From Clostridia bacterium (GTDB lineage: Bacteria > Bacillota > Clostridia > Peptostreptococcales > Anaerovoracaceae), in assembly GCA_024402995.1 (NCBI GenBank), contig JAKSSR010000005.1, positions 1 through 37,944 on the forward strand: DNA of 37,944 nucleotides, read 5' to 3'. Under the pieces are notes generated by a model. It made no database searches, was not told the DNA's origin, and saw only the letters and a program-made list of their open reading frames with translations. Positions 7,486-15,368 of the stretch are shown here, piece after piece. Position 1 is the first letter of the stretch. Each line of letters starts with the position of its first letter. Made by a program: the position numbers and the translations under genes.

Positions 7486-9278
7486 AAACTCTCCGCCACA
7501 GCCTTTATTGCCTCATAAGCCTTCCTAATGGGATGCTCCGGATCTTCCGCATCTTCACCTGCCGCTGCCACAAGCTTCTGCTTTTCAATGACCATATCCT
7601 TAAGAAGGACCTTCAGCACGTCGTGAGACATATTGCCCATAAAGCCCGCGTAGATCAACTCCGAGACAAAGCCCAGAGTGCTCGAAGTGTACCAGTTTCC
7701 GTTGAAGCGGTTGGCATCCTTTTGGGTATTTGTAAGTCTGCTGTTGATCTTGTTTGTCAGGAAAATAATGACCAGATTGCGCTCGGGATCGATCATGGAC
7801 AGAGTTCCTGTCCACCCCTGATGACCTATGGTATTTCTGCAGGACAGAGGGCTGAAGTACCAGGAGCGTTCCATGTCGCCCTGACGGTTCCAGCCAAGGC
7901 CCCAGTTGGCGGCATTTACAGACTTTGGTGACATAAAGTTGTCAATTACACCCTTGCTGAAGAAGCCATGTTCGCCGTAGCCTCCGCTGAGCATAACAGA
8001 AGCCAGCTTTGCCAGATCTGTGGCGCTTGCGAAAAGTCCCGCGTGACCGGCAACGCCTCCCAGACAGCACCAGGCTTTCTCGTCGTGAACGGTGCCCTGA
8101 AGAGTTTCAGTTCTCATGGACTTGAACTGTACCACGCCGTCGCGGCTGTTGCCGTTAAGCTCAGTAGCTGCGCAGTCTTCCGGCTTAAATCCGTGCTTAA
8201 GTGGATTCATGCATATGTGCTTAAGCCCCATGGGCTCCCAGAAAACCTTACGTAGGAAGTCATCTTCGGGCATGCCTGTTACCTGTTCCACGATGAGGCC
8301 CAGAAGCATATAGTCTGCATCAGAATATACGGTCTGAGTGCCGGGACGGTACATCATGGGAGTCTTGCAGAGGCAATCCAGAGTTCTCTTTCTTGTCTCA
8401 TCGCTGCCGTCATCTCCGGAATACAAAACGTTTTCCACGTCACCACGTTTCTGGCGGCCCTGATCGTAACGGTCATAGTAATAGCGGGGGTCTGCGGGGA
8501 AACCGGCCTGATGGCGGAGTATATCGCTGAGCCTCAGGCTCCTCTTCCATTCCTTCTGAACTTCGAGGCCGGGATTATCATAGCCTTCATAGCTCAGGTC
8601 TATAACATCCTCGGCGAATCTTTCGCCAACGTATTCTGTCACTCGCTTTTCCACATCCAGCAGTCCCCGGCTGACCAGGTACTGAATGGCGTAGTTGGTA
8701 GCGTACATTTTGCTGTTGGAAGCAAGATCGTACAGTGTGTCATTATTGACCATGGGACTGTCTTCTTTAACTCTTCCGTCCTGTTCATAGGAATTGAGCT
8801 TGCCCCAGCAGTTGCGGTAAGCAAGTCTGCCGTCCTTCACTATGGCCAGCTGAGCAGATGTAAAGCCATTTTCCACGTCGCTTTCCACGATTTTCTCAAT
8901 GACCCTCATAACTTCGGCATCGATCCCTGCTTCTTCAAGACTCCCATCCAGGACTTCTGGATAGGGAATGTCCACGTCTATGACCTGCTTCAGACCTTCC
9001 GGTTCAACACAAAGGACCATGAGGCTGTTCATTCCGTCGCGGGTATACCTTGAAATGTCGATCCGTGTTCTTTCTTCCGGCTTTACGTAAGAAACGTCCA
9101 TCTCAATATTGTTGACGTAAAGACGGAAGCCTGTTACGGGCTTGTGAGGGGTTACGTAAATACAACCCTGACCGTGGAACATGATAAAGCCAACCATGTT
9201 GTTCATTGCCAGAGTATCGTCGATTTTTCCGTTATTCCAGTCTGGGAAAGACAAAGAACGCTGAAAATTTGTACTCAT
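7482..9278 (-). CDS. Serine beta-lactamase-like protein, PBP4B (YfeW)-type
   Basis: The 598-residue protein belongs to the beta-lactamase/esterase class C family. Catalytic motifs are visible: SxxK as LASNSKMYATN (S187, K190), YxN-like as TVYSDADY (Y318), and the KTG-equivalent GHQGWTGT (H486-G488). The wording of these motifs is closest to E. coli PBP4B/YfeW. About 110 N-terminal residues (FHGQGCIYVTPHKPVTGFRLYVNNIEM) form an extra beta-rich domain. No signal peptide or membrane segment is visible, although most relatives are exported. The start has a Shine-Dalgarno (AGAGGT), and an upstream ATG is not available without running into rlmH. The gene is 8 bases after rlmH. Substrate (peptidoglycan, ester or other) is unknown. 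Confidence 0.82.
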   Translation of the reverse strand: MSTNFQRSLSFPDWNNGKIDDTLAMNNMVGFIMFHGQGCIYVTPHKPVTGFRLYVNNIEMDVSYVKPEERTRIDISRYTRDGMNSLMVLCVEPEGLKQVIDVDIPYPEVLDGSLEEAGIDAEVMRVIEKIVESDVENGFTSAQLAIVKDGRLAYRNCWGKLNSYEQDGRVKEDSPMVNNDTLYDLASNSKMYATNYAIQYLVSRGLLDVEKRVTEYVGERFAEDVIDLSYEGYDNPGLEVQKEWKRSLRLSDILRHQAGFPADPRYYYDRYDQGRQKRGDVENVLYSGDDGSDETRKRTLDCLCKTPMMYRPGTQTVYSDADYMLLGLIVEQVTGMPEDDFLRKVFWEPMGLKHICMNPLKHGFKPEDCAATELNGNSRDGVVQFKSMRTETLQGTVHDEKAWCCLGGVAGHAGLFASATDLAKLASVMLSGGYGEHGFFSKGVIDNFMSPKSVNAANWGLGWNRQGDMERSWYFSPLSCRNTIGHQGWTGTLSMIDPERNLVIIFLTNKINSRLTNTQKDANRFNGNWYTSSTLGFVSELIYAGFMGNMSHDVLKVLLKDMVIEKQKLVAAAGEDAEDPEHPIRKAYEAIKAVAESL

Positions 9279-9286
9279 ATTTACCT

Positions 9287-9775
9287 CTACTTGTGATATT
9301 TTTCGTGATTGTTGATCTTAAAGGCTCTGTAGATCTGCTCCAGAAGGATGACCCTCATTAACTGATGGGGGAAAGTCATTTTGGAAAAAGACAGACGGTG
9401 ATCCACTTTACCAAGCAGCTCCTGTGACAGACCCAGAGAGCCGCCTATGATGAAATAGATGGTACTTTTTCCGTCAAGAGCAAGATCTGAAATAAAGCCT
9501 GCCAGTTCCTCCGAGGTCTTCTGTTTGCCCAGAACGTCAAGAGCAACCACGTATGAGCCGCTTCCCCGGCCGTCCAGCTTTTTCATAATGTTTTCGCTTT
9601 CGGCTTTGATCACGGCAGCCTCTTCAGAGGGACCTGCATTATCAGGCAATTTGACCTCGGCAAGTTCAGTTATGGTCAGCTTGCAGAAGCGTCCCAGCCT
9701 TTTGCTGTATTCCGCCACCGCGTCTGTCCAGTATTTTTCTTTAAGTTTTCCTACGCATATTACGTCGATATTCAT
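9287..9775 (-). CDS. rlmH: 23S rRNA (pseudouridine-1915-N3)-methyltransferase RlmH
   Basis: RlmH methylates pseudouridine 1915 of 23S rRNA in helix 69 on assembled ribosomes, using SAM. The SPOUT-fold signature FIIGGSLGL (residues about 108-116) and the C-terminal EQIYRAFKINNHEKYHK are diagnostic. I chose the ATG at 9775 (MNIDVICVGKLKEKY, 162 residues) because family proteins begin exactly so. The in-frame ATG at 9844 would add 23 residues encoded by a terminator hairpin. As in many Bacillota it lies at the end of the yycHIJ-htrA cluster, but here a terminator separates it from htrA. Confidence 0.95.
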   Translation of the reverse strand: MNIDVICVGKLKEKYWTDAVAEYSKRLGRFCKLTITELAEVKLPDNAGPSEEAAVIKAESENIMKKLDGRGSGSYVVALDVLGKQKTSEELAGFISDLALDGKSTIYFIIGGSLGLSQELLGKVDHRLSFSKMTFPHQLMRVILLEQIYRAFKINNHEKYHK

Positions 9776-9795
9776 AACAAGTTCAATAATAACAT

Positions 9796-9832
9796 AAAAA
9801 AGGCACAGAAGCTCAATGCTTTGTGCCTTTTT
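9796..9832. terminator. Terminator between htrA and rlmH
   Basis: An 11-base perfect stem (AAAAAGGCACA with TGTGCCTTTTT) around a 15-base loop is followed by T-rich sequence on the minus strand. It ends the htrA transcript; the stem's A/T flanks make it usable in both directions. It lies 20 bases upstream of the chosen rlmH start. Confidence 0.82.
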
Positions 9833-9853
9833 GTTCATGTTCATTTTTTCTGT

Positions 9854-11113
9854 TTAGAAAGAGATGTTTCCGTCGGTAAGAGTAACGTTAAAGGTCATTT
9901 CTTCAGATTCACGCATAACTGTCAGAGTTACCACGTCTCCGGGAGCGAACTTCACCAGAATGGAGTTCAGCTTGTTCATGGTATTGACCTGTGTTCCGTT
10001 TACAGCAACGATAACGTCGTCTGCCTTAATGCCGGCAAGCTCTGCGCCGCCGCCCTTTGCTACGGTAGAAACGTAGATGCCGTCAGAAACGCCGAACATT
10101 TCCATCAGCTGTTCCTTGGTGTAATTGCTGGATTCAAGACCTACACCGCTGATTCCGATGTAAGGTCTGGTGAAGCTTCCGGTTGTCTTGATCTGTTCAA
10201 CGATGGGCTTTGCTTCGTTAATAGGGATGGCGAATCCCATGCCTTCGCCGCTGCCGGCCTTGGCAGAGTTGATTCCGATGACCTGGCCCCTGCTGTTGAG
10301 GAGAGGTCCGCCGGAGTTGCCGCTGTTAATGGTGGCATCGGTCTGCATAAGACCTTCCATAGTGGTTCCTGTGCTGCTGCCGGAAGAATCGCTTACGGTA
10401 ATTGTTCTGTTGAGTCCACTGATAATACCCTGAGACATGGATCTTTCAAAGTCCAAACCGAGAGGATTGCCTATGGCTGCTGCATAGCTGCCGATCTTAA
10501 CGGTGTCGCTGTCGCCCAGTTCTGCGGCAACAAGATTATTTGCTTCGATCTTTACAACTGCCAGATCCAGAACCGGTTCGTACCAGACTACGGAACCCTG
10601 AACTTCCTGTCCGTCGTAAAGGCTTACGGTAATTGACTTGTAATCGCCGTCATTAATTACGTGAGAATTGGTGAGGATGTATCCTGCTTCATCTACGATG
10701 ACACCGGTGCCGACGCCTTCGTTTTCATAGGTGTATCCACCGCCGCCGTTTCCGAAGCCGAAATTGAATCCGAAACCGAAGGGGCTTCCGCTGTAGCTCT
10801 CTTCCCAGATAGTATCGATGCCTACTACAGAGGGCAGAACTTTTTCTGCAACTGCTTCCGCGACGGTCAGGTTTTCATCAACGTTTACTGTGACTGACGC
10901 TGCCGATACAATTCCATCGGTATTAGACGATGCAGTATTGATATCTGCAGTTTGCTGCTCTTTATCTTCTGCGATGACGGTACGGAGAAGCGCACCGACC
11001 TTTGTGTCGCTTTCCTTGATTCTCAATGCAAGGCATGCGCCGGCAAAACCGCATCCTGCTGCGATAATTGCCACAAGGATAATCGAAATCAGCTGAGTTA
11101 TTGCTTTCTTCAT
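9854..11113 (-). CDS. htrA: HtrA/DegP-like membrane-anchored serine protease
   Basis: An envelope quality-control protease. From the chosen start (MKKAITQLISIILVAIIAAG, ATG at 11113, Shine-Dalgarno GGGAG) the protein has 419 residues. It has one N-terminal membrane anchor (about 5-30), a variable linker, a trypsin-like domain with the full triad His151 (LTNSHVIND), Asp183 (VLDLAVVK) and Ser267 (NSGNSGGPL), and one C-terminal PDZ domain (about 320-415). Just before the protease core is an unusual Gly/Phe-rich stretch (residues about 110-126, PFGFGFNFGFGNGGGG). A longer in-frame start at 11242 would overlap the walJ coding sequence and lacks family support. It is the last gene of the yyc operon, 22 bases after walJ. 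Confidence 0.95.
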   Translation of the reverse strand: MKKAITQLISIILVAIIAAGCGFAGACLALRIKESDTKVGALLRTVIAEDKEQQTADINTASSNTDGIVSAASVTVNVDENLTVAEAVAEKVLPSVVGIDTIWEESYSGSPFGFGFNFGFGNGGGGYTYENEGVGTGVIVDEAGYILTNSHVINDGDYKSITVSLYDGQEVQGSVVWYEPVLDLAVVKIEANNLVAAELGDSDTVKIGSYAAAIGNPLGLDFERSMSQGIISGLNRTITVSDSSGSSTGTTMEGLMQTDATINSGNSGGPLLNSRGQVIGINSAKAGSGEGMGFAIPINEAKPIVEQIKTTGSFTRPYIGISGVGLESSNYTKEQLMEMFGVSDGIYVSTVAKGGGAELAGIKADDVIVAVNGTQVNTMNKLNSILVKFAPGDVVTLTVMRESEEMTFNVTLTDGNISF

Positions 11114-11135
11114 TTTTACTCCCTTCTTTCTTTCC

Positions 11136-11939
11136 TTAAACTGAGTATATGGGGCTGATCTGTGATCTTGAGAGTACCTCCACCCGAACGTCATTGCCGG
11201 TGGCGACTCCCTCTTCCTCCAAAATATTTTCCATTGTGGCAAGAGCCATTTCGGGGAAATTGTTTTCCTTGCTCAAATGAGCCAGGAGGACTTGCCTCTT
11301 TCCGAGACGCCCTTCGTTTCTTTCCCTCTTCAGCACCGCCGCAAGGGCTTTTGCTGCCGAATCGTTGGACAGGTGTCCTTTTTCACCAAGTATCCTTTGT
11401 TTCAGGAACCAGGGATATCTGCCTACTCGCAGTATGCTTTCATCGTGGTTTGACTCAAGAACCAGTATGTCACTCTCGGCCATGGTCTCCAGAATTTTTC
11501 CGTTTACCACACCTGTATCGGTCACCACGGATATAACACTTCCGCTGCAGCTTACAGAATAGCCCACGGGGTCAGCCGCGTCGTGTGAAACGGCAAAGCT
11601 TCTGACCTCCATGTCCGCTACCATAAAAGATTCTCCGGCTTCGATAGGATGCTTTTGGAAAAGCACCTCGTCCCCTATGCACTCAAGAGTGGCTTCTGTC
11701 CCGTAGAGACAAGCCTTCGTCTTCTTCGAGAGAACAGCGAGACCCTTTATGTGATCGGAGTGTTCGTGGGTAACAAGGACCGCATTCAGGTCCTCTGCGC
11801 TCAAGCCCAGCTTACTAAGGCCCTCACATATCTGTTTAGCGCTTATGCCTGCGTCTATAAGCAGGCTGCCCTCGTCCGAATATATCACGTATGAATTTCC
11901 GCTGCTCCCGCTTGCAAGAGAGCATAATGCCAGATTCAT
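11136..11939 (-). CDS. yycJ: MBL-fold metallohydrolase YycJ/WalJ
   Basis: This metallo-beta-lactamase-fold protein (267 residues from ATG 11939) begins MNLALCSLASGSSGNSYVIY, the classic YycJ opening. It has the metal ligands VTHEHSDH (H58, H60, D62, H63) and later histidines in VSHDAAD and LLAHLSKEN. WalJ is linked to coordination of replication and cell-wall control in Bacillota and has nuclease-like relatives; the exact reaction is not settled. A GTG 24 bases upstream (11963) is in frame, but the internal ATG has the better Shine-Dalgarno (GAGG, 8 bases away) and fits the family start. A 115-base spacer separates it from yycI. Confidence 0.92.
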   Translation of the reverse strand: MNLALCSLASGSSGNSYVIYSDEGSLLIDAGISAKQICEGLSKLGLSAEDLNAVLVTHEHSDHIKGLAVLSKKTKACLYGTEATLECIGDEVLFQKHPIEAGESFMVADMEVRSFAVSHDAADPVGYSVSCSGSVISVVTDTGVVNGKILETMAESDILVLESNHDESILRVGRYPWFLKQRILGEKGHLSNDSAAKALAAVLKRERNEGRLGKRQVLLAHLSKENNFPEMALATMENILEEEGVATGNDVRVEVLSRSQISPIYSV

Positions 11940-12054
11940 TTCAGCGTCCTCATTATGCTTCACTATTGTGAAGATTTTGTGTTCTGATTATTAACAGTTT
12001 ATTATGGTTTTGAAGATTTATCCAAAACCGCAGCCGCCTGAGCCTTTCAAGGCT

Positions 12055-12588
12055 TTACTCAGCAAAGGCCTCTATGTAGTAGCAGTCTGTGCCGCTTTCA
12101 AATTTCCAAGCCGGAATTGCCGTGTCCTCCAGGGCATAACCTCCGCTCAGGGACATGTCTACCCAGTAGACGAGATTTACCTTTTCAATGACAAGGTCTT
12201 GTGGTATCTCGCCCTTGAAACTGTCCAGCAGCTTGATAAGAGCTTCCGAGGCCGTAATGAGCTGACCTTTGGTGTCCCCTTCCGATTCAGGTTTGATCTC
12301 GCCGGGGAAATCTCCTGACGCCTCTACAGGTAAGCCCCTGCGAGTATTGATTCTCTTTTCTCCACCGTAATCAAGGCTTACAAACAGCACGGGGAGCTTC
12401 TTGATCTCTACGGGAAGCTCTGCTTTAACAATGACTCCCTTCAGCTTTGCATACTCAACAGCACTTTCCGCCGCCAGCTGTCGCTGCTCCATCGTATCTC
12501 TGTATCCGGAAATATAGACGCTGCCCATAAACAGGTTGGTTATCAGCAGCGCGATTATGATTATAGTTTTTGCTTTTGACCAGTCCAT
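12055..12588 (-). CDS. yycI: YycI-like regulator of the WalK sensor kinase
   Basis: The 177-residue protein has one N-terminal membrane helix in the typical YycI opening MDWSKAKTIIIIALLITNLFMGSVYI, followed by an extracytoplasmic domain. In Bacillus and Staphylococcus, YycI pairs with YycH in the membrane and modulates WalK. The gene is 9 bases after yycH, with a good Shine-Dalgarno (TAGGAGGGCACT). The extracellular part is divergent, so the call rests on the N-terminus, size and position. Confidence 0.82.
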   Translation of the reverse strand: MDWSKAKTIIIIALLITNLFMGSVYISGYRDTMEQRQLAAESAVEYAKLKGVIVKAELPVEIKKLPVLFVSLDYGGEKRINTRRGLPVEASGDFPGEIKPESEGDTKGQLITASEALIKLLDSFKGEIPQDLVIEKVNLVYWVDMSLSGGYALEDTAIPAWKFESGTDCYYIEAFAE

Positions 12589-12597
12589 AGTGCCCTC

Positions 12598-14007
12598 CTA
12601 CCTTGAAAAACCAAGGGGCGAGCCCCCGTACAAATCGAAGAAGAAACAGCTTCCGCTCTTAAGTCTGACAACCCAGCAGGGAAAAAGACTGTCATCACTT
12701 GCAAAGAGATAATAACCCATGGAAACGGAGTCCATAGAATCCGCAATTATGGAAAATGCCGCATCGGTATCCGGCGAAAGAGCGTCATTGTTCTCGACCT
12801 TATACATGTGGCTTGCGTTGCTGGCAATGACGTTGGCCGCATCGCACACCAGGCTTTCGTCGCCGCTTACAAAATTCGTAAGGGTGACCGCATCGCGGAA
12901 ATAATACGAGACACTTCCGGAGCTTACTGTAACGATCATGGGAACGCCGCTTTCGGCATATATGCGGTTATTTCCGATGTATTCGGCAAAGCCGAATGTA
13001 TAGCTTCTGTCTCTCTGTGTTCCCTTTTCCTCAACTTTCACAAGGCGATAAGTGATACCCTGAGAACTGCTGCCCCATCCACCGCATTGAGCGACAAAAT
13101 TAAGGGCTGTTTCAAGATCTCCGAAAAAGCCTTTAGACTCACCGCTGGTATCCGCCTTATACTCGTAGCTTCCGTTCTGTAAAACGGTCAGGGTTTTCTG
13201 TCCGTAGCCGTACATATATGTCACAGTTCCGAAGTCGTCAGTCATTCGGCGGACAAAATCGAAGGTGTCGCCGAAAATGCCCTCGGCCATAATGCTTCGC
13301 ATATTTTCGTTCTCCGACTCTTTTTCGTAGCGGCAGACCTGCTGACTGCTGTGTTCAGTTATGGGGATCAGAGCGCTGCTTGTGCATCCCAGAATAACGC
13401 TGGCAGGATAATATGTAGACTGGAGAGCTGTATCTTCTGTCAGATCTGGACGATCAAAGTCTGCACCTTCCAGGGCTAATCTGTAATAGACCTTATTGGC
13501 TCTGTCCTGAATGAAAATACTGTCTTTTGCGGCATCGGAATAGGCCAGACTGCTTATATATGCAATACCCTCCGCAGCAGAAGTCTCGATCCCGTTTCTG
13601 GTGCAGAATTCCTGGTATGGAAGATCCACAGGCCACTTTATAATGGCACATCCGTATTGATCCATAGCTCTGTTGTACTGGTCTTCCGTAATTGTATAGA
13701 CCTGAACCGTGCCGCCATATATGCCTTTTAGACGTGCAATAGAGTCTTCCTGAATCGCAGACATACCATCGTATTCTATAGCAAAACAGCCGTCACCGTT
13801 GCCTACGGCAAGATACTCCGGGACGATGACGTCAAGGCAATCGGGTACATCGTCTTCCCTGTCAATAAAGGGCAGGAGTTCAGACAGCACAATAGAACTG
13901 CCGCTGTCGCTGGACCAAAGCAAATATAAAAGTAGTATTGTCATTAAAAACAATACTACGAGAATTACATTCTTTACATTTTCAACAATTCGCCTTGAAT
14001 CCGTCAT
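12598..14007 (-). CDS. yycH: YycH-like regulator of the WalK sensor kinase
   Basis: A 469-residue bitopic membrane protein: short cytoplasmic N-terminus, one membrane helix (NVILVVLFLMTILLLYLLW, about residues 13-31) and a large extracytoplasmic part. The sequence is divergent, but the size, topology and place before yycI and yycJ match YycH. Segments such as YGYGQKTLTVLQNGSYEYKADTSGE resemble the YycH beta-propeller-like folds. It would modulate WalK together with YycI. WalR and WalK themselves, which normally precede yycH, are not in this window. The gap to the upstream secreted protein gene is 6 bases. Confidence 0.78.
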   Translation of the reverse strand: MTDSRRIVENVKNVILVVLFLMTILLLYLLWSSDSGSSIVLSELLPFIDREDDVPDCLDVIVPEYLAVGNGDGCFAIEYDGMSAIQEDSIARLKGIYGGTVQVYTITEDQYNRAMDQYGCAIIKWPVDLPYQEFCTRNGIETSAAEGIAYISSLAYSDAAKDSIFIQDRANKVYYRLALEGADFDRPDLTEDTALQSTYYPASVILGCTSSALIPITEHSSQQVCRYEKESENENMRSIMAEGIFGDTFDFVRRMTDDFGTVTYMYGYGQKTLTVLQNGSYEYKADTSGESKGFFGDLETALNFVAQCGGWGSSSQGITYRLVKVEEKGTQRDRSYTFGFAEYIGNNRIYAESGVPMIVTVSSGSVSYYFRDAVTLTNFVSGDESLVCDAANVIASNASHMYKVENNDALSPDTDAAFSIIADSMDSVSMGYYLFASDDSLFPCWVVRLKSGSCFFFDLYGGSPLGFSR

Positions 14008-14013
14008 CTCTGG

Positions 14014-14550
14014 TTATTTGAAAACTTTCTTGATCAGGTTCTGAATGAACTGAAGAGCCGTTGTGGTCTGGTTCTGGAAAATGTTCTGATCCTGCTTTTC
14101 GGCCTTCTGCTTTACCGCAACGACACTATTTACGGTGGATACTACTGTATCATTTTCTCCCAGAGTCTCGACCTTGACTTTGTAAAGTCCGGGCTTTACA
14201 CTGCTAAGCTGCTTGGTATAAAATCCTACGTCACCGGTATTGGTGTAACTTGCTGCAGCGGAAAATACGCTGTCCGTGTATTTTTTCAGATCAAGACTGC
14301 TCAGATCACTTGTCGTCATATCAGTTACATCCACAGAAACCAGATTCCCGGCGGAATCCTTTTGTTTTTCTTCGTATACTGTGACCTTTATTGTGACCTT
14401 TTCCGTGACTTTAACCGATACAAGGACGCTGTCGCTGTAGACAATACTGTTTGCCGCTGGACTGACGACGGACGCAGCAAAAGAAGCCGTGCCTGCCAAC
14501 AACAGCAAGCAAAGCGTCAATGCAATTATGCGGGCAAATCTTTTCCGCAT
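14014..14550 (-). CDS. Secreted small protein of unknown function heading the yyc operon
   Basis: I do not recognise a named family. The 178-residue product has a clear signal peptide (MRKRFARIIALTLCLLLLAGTASFAASV, cleavage likely after AFA/AAS near residue 26). A beta-strand-rich Ig-like domain follows (SDSVLVSVKVTEKVTIKVTVYEE ... GLYKVKVETLGEN), then a Q/N-rich and basic C-terminal tail (QNIFQNQTTTALQFIQNLIKKVF). It sits where walRK often stand, directly before yycH (6-base gap), behind a promoter with WalR-like direct repeats. A cell-surface or wall-sensing role is inference from this context. Confidence 0.7.
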   Translation of the reverse strand: MRKRFARIIALTLCLLLLAGTASFAASVVSPAANSIVYSDSVLVSVKVTEKVTIKVTVYEEKQKDSAGNLVSVDVTDMTTSDLSSLDLKKYTDSVFSAAASYTNTGDVGFYTKQLSSVKPGLYKVKVETLGENDTVVSTVNSVVAVKQKAEKQDQNIFQNQTTTALQFIQNLIKKVFK

Positions 14551-14584
14551 GGCCGACGTCCTTTCTTGTACGCAAAAAATACCT

Positions 14585-14661
14585 TTTACGGCACTATTAC
14601 GGATATATTATATATACGTATTGTTACAGAATTATTACACGCCCTTTACCCTGCTATTACA
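14585..14661 (-). promoter_or_regulatory. Promoter of the yyc operon with a phased WalR/PhoP-like direct-repeat array
   Basis: Read on the minus strand, four hexamers recur at exactly 11-base steps: TGTAAT (14661-14656), GGTAAA (14650-14645), TGTAAT (14639-14634), TGTAAC (14628-14623). The last two, TGTAAT-AATTC-TGTAAC, fit the WalR consensus TGTWAH-N5-TGTWAH exactly. A perfect -10, TATAAT, lies at 14612-14607; at 17-base spacing its -35 position (14635-14630) has no consensus and is covered by the repeats, as expected for an activator-dependent promoter. A second, weaker pair (CGTAAT-AGTGC-CGTAAA, 14601-14585) lies downstream of the -10. PhoP boxes share the 11-base period, so PhoP is an alternative. 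Confidence 0.68.
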
Positions 14662-14663
14662 AT

Positions 14664-14692
14664 TTGAAATATGCACAGCTGTATGCTATACT
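14664..14692 (+). promoter_or_regulatory. Sigma-A-type promoter of rnhA
   Basis: TTGAAA (14664-14669), a 17-base spacer and TATACT (14687-14692) make a near-consensus vegetative promoter, 46 bases before the rnhA ATG. It is divergent from the yyc operon promoter, and the repeat array ends three bases before its -35. Confidence 0.7.
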
Positions 14693-14738
14693 TTGTTAAG
14701 CTTTATATTTCAACTAAATCGTATATAGGCGATATACA

Positions 14739-15302
14739 ATGAAGATAGTAAATATCTACACTGACGGGGCTTGTTCCGGCAATCAAAATGACAATAACAT
14801 AGGTGGCTGGGGCTGCGTTCTGGAGTTCGGGGAACACCGAAAAGAACTCCACGGAGGAGAGATCGACACCACCAATAACCGCATGGAGCTGACCGCTCTC
14901 ATTTCCGCCCTTGAATGCCTCAAAGAGAAAAATCTATCCCTCAACATCTTTTCCGACAGCTCCTACGTCATCAACTGTTTCCGAAATAAATGGTACGTAA
15001 AATGGCAGCAGAACGGCTGGAAAAACTCTGCCAAAGAGCCTGTTGAGAACCGTGAGCTTTGGGAAAGGCTCCTGACTCTCCTCGACGGTCAGACTCCCCG
15101 ATTCTACCTGGTCAAGGGCCACCTGAACCTCGGCTGGACAGAGGCAAAGCTAAACACATATTTTGAGAAATTCAAGACTCACAACGGTAACGGTTTCTCC
15201 TACGACGACTGGCTGAAAATTGTCTCCATGAACATACGCTGCGACGAGCTTGCCAACGTTTTCGTCAACGAGACCAACGAGGAAAGAAAAAACAACGCAT
15301 AA
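14739..15302 (+). CDS. rnhA: Ribonuclease HI (type 1)
   Basis: RNase H cleaves the RNA strand of RNA-DNA hybrids such as R-loops and primers. The four acidic metal ligands are visible: D9 (IYTDGACSGN), E50 (NNRMELTAL), D73 (NIFSDSSYV) and D169 (IRCDELAN), along with the basic handle (WYVKWQQNGWK). The protein has 187 residues against about 150 in E. coli. The extra sequence (LGWTEAKLNTYFEKFKTHNG and following) lies between VKGH and the last aspartate. It is transcribed alone on the plus strand, against the local fork direction, with its own promoter and terminator. No strong Shine-Dalgarno is seen. Confidence 0.93.
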   Translation: MKIVNIYTDGACSGNQNDNNIGGWGCVLEFGEHRKELHGGEIDTTNNRMELTALISALECLKEKNLSLNIFSDSSYVINCFRNKWYVKWQQNGWKNSAKEPVENRELWERLLTLLDGQTPRFYLVKGHLNLGWTEAKLNTYFEKFKTHNGNGFSYDDWLKIVSMNIRCDELANVFVNETNEERKNNA

Positions 15303-15357
15303 AAAAGAGACCGCAGGTCCGGCACTTGTCCGGCTTGGGTCTCTTTTCTTTTTTTCA
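15303..15357. terminator. Bidirectional terminator between convergent rnhA and parB
   Basis: The stem AAAAGAGACC (15303-15312) pairs with GGTCTCTTTT (15338-15347). It is followed by a long T tract on the plus strand and by TTTTTT on the minus strand. It serves both converging transcripts. Confidence 0.88.
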
Positions 15358-15368
15358 TTTGAACTACG

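Noticed and set aside
9776..9844. Longer rlmH start at 9844
   Set aside because: The added 23 residues would be encoded by a terminator hairpin, and RlmH proteins begin at MNIDVICVGKLKEKY.
11114..11242. Longer htrA start at 11242
   Set aside because: It would overlap 107 bases of yycJ in another frame, and the membrane anchor with a good Shine-Dalgarno starts at 11113.
12020..12060. Small hairpin AGCCTT-GA-AAGGCT at the yycI end as a terminator
   Set aside because: The two-base loop is strained and no T-run follows; the yycI-walJ spacer (11940-12054) otherwise shows only a short AAATCTTCA direct repeat and no clear promoter.
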